From Bacillota bacterium (GTDB lineage Bacteria > Bacillota > Clostridia > Oscillospirales > Ethanoligenentaceae), in contig JAEWAE010000021.1 in NCBI GenBank assembly GCA_023391835.1, positions 1 through 63,277 on the forward strand: a DNA stretch of 63,277 bases. The letters are read 5' to 3'. The notes beneath the pieces were generated by a model. The model ran no database searches. It was not told where the DNA came from and saw only the letters and a list, made by a program, of their open reading frames with translations. How positions within the stretch are numbered: the first letter of the stretch is position 1; each line of letters opens with the position of its first letter. The position numbers and the translations under genes are program-made. Of the stretch, positions 58,380 through 63,277 are shown piece after piece.

Positions 58380-59840
58380 ATGGCAATGTCCGCAATAATA
58401 AAATCGTTGGAAGACATTATGCGTAAAGATGCAGGCCTGAACGGCGATGCGCAGTACATAGAGCAGATCACATGGCTCTTATTTCTTAAAGTCTTTGACG
58501 CGAAGGAAATGGAATGGGAATTTCGCCCCAATTATCGCGGTGTAATTCCAGAGGGATACCGCTGGCGGGACTGGGCGGAGAATAAGGAAGGCGTTACCGG
58601 CGATGAGCTTATTAAATTTGTGGACACGTTGTTTAACAAACTAAAAAAGTTGGACACATCCGACGGTGATCCACGTAAATTTGTGGTGCGTAATGTCTTT
58701 GAGGATATCAACAATTATATGAAATCCGGCATCTATCTCCGGCAGCTTATTAACCATATCAATGAGAAAGTGGACTTCATCGACGCGACACAAAAACACA
58801 CCTTCAACGAGCTTTATGAAGGTATGCTGAAAGATTTGCAAAGTGCTGGCCGCGCGGGAGAGTTTTTTACGCCCAGACCTGTTACCAATTTCATAGTGGA
58901 GAAAATCGATCCGAAGCTGGGCGAAACGGTTCTTGACCCCGCCTGCGGTACGGGTGGCTTTCTCACCAGCACTATCGCGCACCTCGGTAGCGTAACCACC
59001 ACGGAGGAGCTGCAGACTTTGCAGACTTCCATCATGGGCTGGGAGAAAAAGCCGCTACCGTATCTGCTGGCTATGACTAACCTAATTCTGCACGATATTG
59101 AAACGCCACAGCTTCGGCACATCAATTCCCTCAATCGGCCTGTCACAGACTATTCCGCGAAAGACCGCGTTGATGTCATTGTTACCAATCCGCCTTTCGG
59201 CGGCGCGGAGGACGCTGCAGTCAAACAGAATTTTCCTTCGGAGTTTCAGACCAGCGAAACTGCCGACCTGTTCCTTGTGCTCATTATGTATCTGCTCAAA
59301 GACAAGGGACGCGCCGGTATTGTTCTGCCAGACGGTTTCATGTTCGGTACGGAACCAAACGAGAAAGTTAAGGCGGCAATCAAGAAAAAGCTGCTTAATG
59401 AATTCGGTCTGCATACGATCATCCGTCTGCCGCAGGTGTTCAAACCCTACGCTAATGTTAACACTAATCTTCTGTTTCTCCAGAAGGGCGTTGCAAGCCG
59501 CGGAGTGTGGTTTTATCGACTGGATTATCCGGAGGGTGTAAAGAGCTTCACCAAGACCAAGCCCCTGCAGGATAAGCACTTTGACCCCGTGCGCGAGTGG
59601 TGGGCGGATAAGCAACCCATCGTCGTGGACGGGAAGGACAAGGCGCGGTTTTATACAGTGGAAGAGTTGGTTGCTCTTAATTACAACTTTGACAAGTGTT
59701 GCCCTTTTCCGTATGAGGAAGAAGAGATTTTGAAACCCGGTGACCTTATTGCCCACTGTCAGGCGGAGCGCGCCGAACTGAATGCAAATATTGATAAAAT
59801 TCTCGGCGAAATCACTGCTATGCTGGGGGTGAAGCAATGA
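58380..59840 (+). CDS. hsdM: Type I restriction-modification M subunit
   Basis: A 486-residue N6-adenine methyltransferase. An N-terminal helical HsdM_N domain precedes FFTPRPV, the SAM motif DPACGTGGFL (186-195) and the catalytic NPPFGG (270-274). GAGGAGAAAAGAGATA precedes the ATG. The end overlaps hsdS by 4 bp. It methylates the bipartite target set by HsdS. Confidence 0.97.
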   Translation: MAMSAIIKSLEDIMRKDAGLNGDAQYIEQITWLLFLKVFDAKEMEWEFRPNYRGVIPEGYRWRDWAENKEGVTGDELIKFVDTLFNKLKKLDTSDGDPRKFVVRNVFEDINNYMKSGIYLRQLINHINEKVDFIDATQKHTFNELYEGMLKDLQSAGRAGEFFTPRPVTNFIVEKIDPKLGETVLDPACGTGGFLTSTIAHLGSVTTTEELQTLQTSIMGWEKKPLPYLLAMTNLILHDIETPQLRHINSLNRPVTDYSAKDRVDVIVTNPPFGGAEDAAVKQNFPSEFQTSETADLFLVLIMYLLKDKGRAGIVLPDGFMFGTEPNEKVKAAIKKKLLNEFGLHTIIRLPQVFKPYANVNTNLLFLQKGVASRGVWFYRLDYPEGVKSFTKTKPLQDKHFDPVREWWADKQPIVVDGKDKARFYTVEELVALNYNFDKCCPFPYEEEEILKPGDLIAHCQAERAELNANIDKILGEITAMLGVKQ

Positions 59841-61321
59841 CCGCGCAGAATTTGAAAAATTCTATTCTTCAGCTTGCTGTGCATGGTAAATTGGTTCCAC
59901 AGAACTCTGCCGACGAGTCAGCATCAGAATTGTTGAAGTGTATTCGTTCTGAAAAGAAACGGCTTATTTCGGATGGAAAAATAGCAATAAAAAAGTGTCG
60001 TGCCGCTGACAAAATTTCAAATGATGATATTCCATATGGTCTACCCGAATCATGGCAGTGGGTCCGATTTTCTGACATTGCGATGTTCTACTCGGGCAAA
60101 ACACCTCAACGTCAAAACACTAAATATTGGTCAAATGGAAAACATTCGTGGATTTCAATCGCTGACATGGTTCCCGATGGAATTATTACATCTACAGAAG
60201 AAACTATCAGCGATTCTGCATTTAATGACTGTTTTTTGGGAAATGCGAGCCCTAAGGGCACAATGATTATGAGCTTCAAGCTTACCATTGGGAAAGTATC
60301 ATTGCTTGGAATTGATGCTGTACATAATGAGGCAATAATTAGCATTTTCCCCTATGCTGTTGGGGCCGCTGAAACAATTATAAAATCCTATTTGTTCAAG
60401 ATTCTCCCAATGATTGCGATTACTGGTGATTTTAAGAACGCTATTAAGGGAAAGACTCTTAATGCAACTTCTATTAGTAATCTCTTAATTCCACTTCCAC
60501 CTCTTGCTGAGCAAAAGCGTATTGTTGCAAAAATTGAAGAACTCATGCCGCATATTGCCGAATATGACACAGTTGAAAAGCGTCTGAGCAAACTAAATGC
60601 CGAATTTCCGGACAAGCTCCGCAAATCTATCCTGCAGCAGGCCGTGCAGGGAAAGTTGACCGAGCGCGACCCCGCAGATGAACCGGCATCCGTGCTTCTG
60701 AAACGCATCCGGGCCGAAAAAGCCCGGCTCATGGCCGAGAAAAAAATCAAAAAAGAAAAGCCCCTCCCCCCCATTGAGAAGGACGAGATTCCGTTTAATA
60801 TTCCGGAAACATGGGAATGGGTGCGGCTTTGTGATGTTGGCGAAGTTTCACGTGGTCGATCTAAACACCGTCCAAGAAATGACCCTAAATTGTATGAAAA
60901 TGGAATATATCCTATGATTCAGACAGGCGATGTGGCTCGTTCAATGGGAACAATCGACTGTTGCTCGTCATATTACAATAACATTGGGCTTGAACAAAGC
61001 CGCATATGGCCCAAAGGTACACTATGTCTTACAATTGCAGCAAATATTGCAGATGTTGGTATCCTGAATTTTGATGCTTGTTTTCCCGACAGTGTAGTTG
61101 GATTTAATGCTTTTGCCCCTATCTCATCAAATAAATATTTTCTTTATATGTTAATGGCATATAAAGATTTACTGAACAGTAAAGCAAAACAGTCCGCACA
61201 AAAAAATATAAACTTAGATATTATATCTTCTATTGCTTATCCACTTCCTCCTCTTGCTGAACAGCAGCGCATCGTTGCCCGCGTGGAAGAATTGCTTGCC
61301 ATGTGCGACGAGCTGAAATGA
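59837..61321 (+). CDS. hsdS: Type I specificity subunit
   Basis: 494 residues with two target-recognition domains: LPESWQWVRFSDIAMFYSGKTP begins the first and IPETWEWVRLCDVGEVSRGRSK the second. Each ends in the conserved helix PLPPLAEQKRIVAKIEELMP or PLPPLAEQQRIVARVEELLA. The internal repeats support recombination-driven switching of specificity in principle, but no second hsdS or invertase is visible. It determines the bipartite recognition site. Confidence 0.95.
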   Translation: MTAQNLKNSILQLAVHGKLVPQNSADESASELLKCIRSEKKRLISDGKIAIKKCRAADKISNDDIPYGLPESWQWVRFSDIAMFYSGKTPQRQNTKYWSNGKHSWISIADMVPDGIITSTEETISDSAFNDCFLGNASPKGTMIMSFKLTIGKVSLLGIDAVHNEAIISIFPYAVGAAETIIKSYLFKILPMIAITGDFKNAIKGKTLNATSISNLLIPLPPLAEQKRIVAKIEELMPHIAEYDTVEKRLSKLNAEFPDKLRKSILQQAVQGKLTERDPADEPASVLLKRIRAEKARLMAEKKIKKEKPLPPIEKDEIPFNIPETWEWVRLCDVGEVSRGRSKHRPRNDPKLYENGIYPMIQTGDVARSMGTIDCCSSYYNNIGLEQSRIWPKGTLCLTIAANIADVGILNFDACFPDSVVGFNAFAPISSNKYFLYMLMAYKDLLNSKAKQSAQKNINLDIISSIAYPLPPLAEQQRIVARVEELLAMCDELK

Positions 61322-61330
61322 GGTGAGAAA

Positions 61331-62242
61331 ATGCCGCAGCAAAACAATATGTTTGAATTGCTTCGAGTCAGGAGTATACTGGACATTCTTGACGGTGATG
61401 TAGACTTTGGCGAAATAGAAACAACTGATTCTAATGGAAATATAAAAATCTCCATGCCATATCTGAGCGGTCCCATTCTTTGCGATATATCCAACAGGTT
61501 CGGAATGGCTGTTACATACGGACGAAACGGAGGCGCTCAGAGCAGGTGGATGTATCTTGACGATTTACTTGCACATTGTATTGAAAACCATCGGGAATCA
61601 GACTTGCTGGGCTTCTTGTTTTCTAAAGGACAATTCGTCGAAAAGCTCAAAGGACACACCCCTGAGGTAATAGAATCCGCATATACCAAGATAGTTGATA
61701 CTGTCATCAGTCAGATTAATGGCGTTTTGTATTTTGGTGGTAATGAATTAGATACGGTGGGTAATCGATTTATTATAAAGAAAATTGGCGCACTTGTGAA
61801 AGTTGCCGCACCCGCAATCAAAGCGATCGACCGCGACTACATAATAAAGCTGTCCGCACGGGCCATGCAGGATGTTACCGATGAAAATTACGATAGCGCC
61901 ATTACCAAGTCCAGAACTTTGCTGGAAGAAGTATTTTGCTATGTAATTGAAAAGAAAGGCGAAACACCATCCGAAAGCGGATATATCAGTAAGCTGTACA
62001 ATCAGGTCAAGCAACTTTATCATATGCATCAGGACAAAGAGATGGACAAGCGTATCAATGGGCTGCTTTCCGGTCTCGAAAAAATTCTTTCCGCTATTGC
62101 TGAAATGAGAAACAAGGACAGTGATTCCCACGGCGTCGGTGCCAAGCGCATAAACATCGCAGAGCATCATGCCCGGTTATTTGTTAATTCCGCAATGACG
62201 ATGGCAGACTTTGTTCTTGCTGTTGGGGAAAGGAATATATAG
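61331..62242 (+). CDS. Abortive-infection (Abi_C) domain protein
   Basis: 303 residues. The C-terminal third (ITKSRTLLEEVFCYVIEKKG, then IAEMRNKDSDSHGVGAKRINIAEHHARLFVNSAMTMADFVL) matches the Abi C-terminal domain found in abortive-infection proteins. The N-terminal half has no recognised motif and may be the sensor. The ATG follows GGTGAGAAA, 10 bp after hsdS, so it belongs to the same operon. Probably a phage-defence effector; its mechanism is unknown. Confidence 0.82.
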   Translation: MPQQNNMFELLRVRSILDILDGDVDFGEIETTDSNGNIKISMPYLSGPILCDISNRFGMAVTYGRNGGAQSRWMYLDDLLAHCIENHRESDLLGFLFSKGQFVEKLKGHTPEVIESAYTKIVDTVISQINGVLYFGGNELDTVGNRFIIKKIGALVKVAAPAIKAIDRDYIIKLSARAMQDVTDENYDSAITKSRTLLEEVFCYVIEKKGETPSESGYISKLYNQVKQLYHMHQDKEMDKRINGLLSGLEKILSAIAEMRNKDSDSHGVGAKRINIAEHHARLFVNSAMTMADFVLAVGERNI

Positions 62243-62261
62243 AATATTCTGAGGTGATACA

Positions 62262-63277
62262 TTGAGAATCAAGATTCCTCGTCTATCAACTTCAAATGCA
62301 ATAGAGTTTTGCCACCATTTGCCGCAGAGTGAGTTCGCTGATACATACTATTTTGATGTATCGGATATCAACAACTATGAACCGCTACCGATGCTTTTAA
62401 CCGCATCGGCAATTCGTCAATTTTGTCAAGCAAGAGATCTCTCCCCGTGGGACATACAACTTAGATACACGGAAAATGCGGATTTTCATTATGCATGCCA
62501 TATGGCGTATTTTCAAGCTGCAGGTTTTCCAGAAGGCAAGGCGCCCGGGGAAGCTCCCGGTAGTGCAACATATATTCCACTGACGAAAATCAATATTGTC
62601 GATTTACAGCAGAAGGCGATAGAGAATGGTGCATTTCTGGAACAAGGCGATATTATTGAGGAAAAGAGTAAAGAGCTCGCCCAAATTCTTGCACAGTCCA
62701 ATGCTGAGTTGAAAAAATTGCTCCAATTCTTAATTCGTGAAGCCATACGAAATATACCTGAACACGCGGATACGAACGATGTATGGTTATGCGGGCAGTA
62801 TTGGCATAATCGAAGTCTGGCGGAGATCGCAATTCTCGATGAGGGAATTGGCATATACGAAAGTCTATGCCGTAACCGGATTCACAGAGAATATATTACA
62901 AGTAAAGGTGAGGCCTTGGAATGGGCAATTAAACCTGGCGTTTCGTCAAAATTTGCACCAGCAAGAGCCCAACACAGCGGAAGCGCTTGGACTAATTCCG
63001 GTTTTGGCCTTTATATGATCAGTGAGATATGCAAGGCAACCGGCGGGTGGCTCACGTTGGTCAGCGACTCTAAGTGTATGCGGGTCTATAGCAATAATAA
63101 ACAGCTTATTGATACTGATTTCCATGGTACCGCACTTGGCATTCGTATAAAAACAGACGGCATTACAAACGCACAACAACTAATAAGTCAGATGAATAAG
63201 AAAGGTACCGAGGAAGCAAGAACAATAAAGAGTGCATTCAAAGAATCGTCTGTTCCTTCAAAAGGACTGATGAGATA
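62262..63277 (+). CDS. GHKL-ATPase protein in the defence operon (3' end cut off)
   Basis: At least 338 residues, open to the window edge. It starts with TTG after GAGGTGATACA, 20 bp past the Abi gene. The N-terminal half (YYFDVSDINNYEPLPMLL, HYACHMAYFQAAGF) is unassigned. The C-terminal half has the GHKL boxes: N-box REAIRNIPEHA (159-169), DEGIGI (193-198), NSGFGLYMI (245-253) and HGTALGI (288-294). There is no phospho-acceptor His domain in view, so it is not a plain sensor kinase. It may sense or switch the defence genes, like GHKL proteins paired with STAS-like partners. Confidence 0.78.
   Translation, partial: MRIKIPRLSTSNAIEFCHHLPQSEFADTYYFDVSDINNYEPLPMLLTASAIRQFCQARDLSPWDIQLRYTENADFHYACHMAYFQAAGFPEGKAPGEAPGSATYIPLTKINIVDLQQKAIENGAFLEQGDIIEEKSKELAQILAQSNAELKKLLQFLIREAIRNIPEHADTNDVWLCGQYWHNRSLAEIAILDEGIGIYESLCRNRIHREYITSKGEALEWAIKPGVSSKFAPARAQHSGSAWTNSGFGLYMISEICKATGGWLTLVSDSKCMRVYSNNKQLIDTDFHGTALGIRIKTDGITNAQQLISQMNKKGTEEARTIKSAFKESSVPSKGLMR

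Larger units (their letters stand above)
51527..63277. mobile_element. Integrative mobilizable island in guaA (right end outside window)
   Basis: An integrase directly after guaA, a divergent xre/HTH switch, mobC and a relaxase form a mobilizable integrative element. A restriction-defence operon follows. Base composition drops clearly from the GC-rich host sequence to AT-richer DNA after 51.6 kb and again after 55.4 kb. Whether the defence genes belong to the same element or an adjacent one cannot be settled, because the right junction is not in the window. Confidence 0.8.

Noticed and set aside
60000..61321. Inverted or duplicated hsdS fragments for phase variation
   Set aside because: Only one complete hsdS is present, and no adjacent recombinase or silent copy was seen within the window.
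1..63277. tRNA, rRNA, tmRNA or other housekeeping RNA genes
   Set aside because: No cloverleaf with a GTTCGA-type T loop or rRNA-like sequence was recognised by eye; a covariance search was not possible.

Overview
The window is a chromosomal segment of a spore-forming, high-GC member of the Clostridia, most likely an intestinal Oscillospirales/Ruminococcaceae-type bacterium. This is inferred from sporulation genes (an alpha/beta-type SASP and a cwlJ-gerQ pair), Gram-positive-style Shine-Dalgarno sites, many TTG and GTG starts, sigma-A promoters with a 17-bp spacer, a type III glutamine synthetase, formate-THF ligase, GTP-type PEP carboxykinase, and a gut-type beta-glucuronidase. No rRNA, tRNA or CRISPR array was found.

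Layout, left to right. (1) 0-6.2 kb: nitrogen assimilation (glnN, asnB) and a polytopic GT39-like glycosyltransferase, all on the minus strand. (2) 6.2-13 kb: a murein-sugar recovery cluster. A BadF-type sugar kinase (murK-like) is divergent from an RpiR/MurR-type regulator, GNAT, anmK, namZ (DUF1343) and nagZ. (3) 13-18 kb: two tandem YhgE/Pip membrane proteins. (4) 18-23 kb: a GH2 beta-glucuronidase and a pair of anchored or secreted proteins (a beta-propeller-like protein and a phosphodiester-glycosidase/NAGPA domain). (5) 22.7-28.1 kb: a MarR regulator and a heterodimeric ABC exporter. One subunit carries a roughly 400-residue extracytoplasmic insert built from two kinds of tandem repeat. 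(6) 28.3-33 kb: hexokinase, a C26 peptidase, a glutaredoxin-like protein, a P-loop kinase, a cold-shock gene with an unusual leader, and a Cys-rich mini-protein. (7) 33-40 kb: AraC and rhamnose isomerase, SASP, gerQ/cwlJ, a tocopherol-cyclase-like protein, pckG and a second AraC. (8) 40-51.5 kb: LysR with a DMT exporter, lexA, a sirtuin, upp, rpiB, tsaB, tsaE, fhs, rodA and guaA.

(9) 51.5 kb to the end is a laterally acquired island with visibly lower GC, inserted at the 3' end of guaA. It carries a tyrosine integrase, a divergent xre / HTH control region, mobC and a MOB relaxase. A symmetry-rich non-coding stretch (candidate oriT or junction) follows, then a defence operon: small Xre regulator, hsdR, hsdM, hsdS, an Abi_C-domain protein and a GHKL-ATPase protein that runs off the window end.

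Two themes deserve attention. First, several genes (glnN, the YhgE pair, the NAGPA gene and csp) have a terminator-like hairpin between a good sigma-A promoter and the start codon, which suggests widespread attenuation or antitermination. Second, the hsd operon appears to be a composite defence module. Its promoter spacer holds an inverted repeat that may be the operator of its own Xre protein, and its last visible gene is a GHKL ATPase beginning with TTG. All functions are assigned from motifs read by eye; no database search was run.
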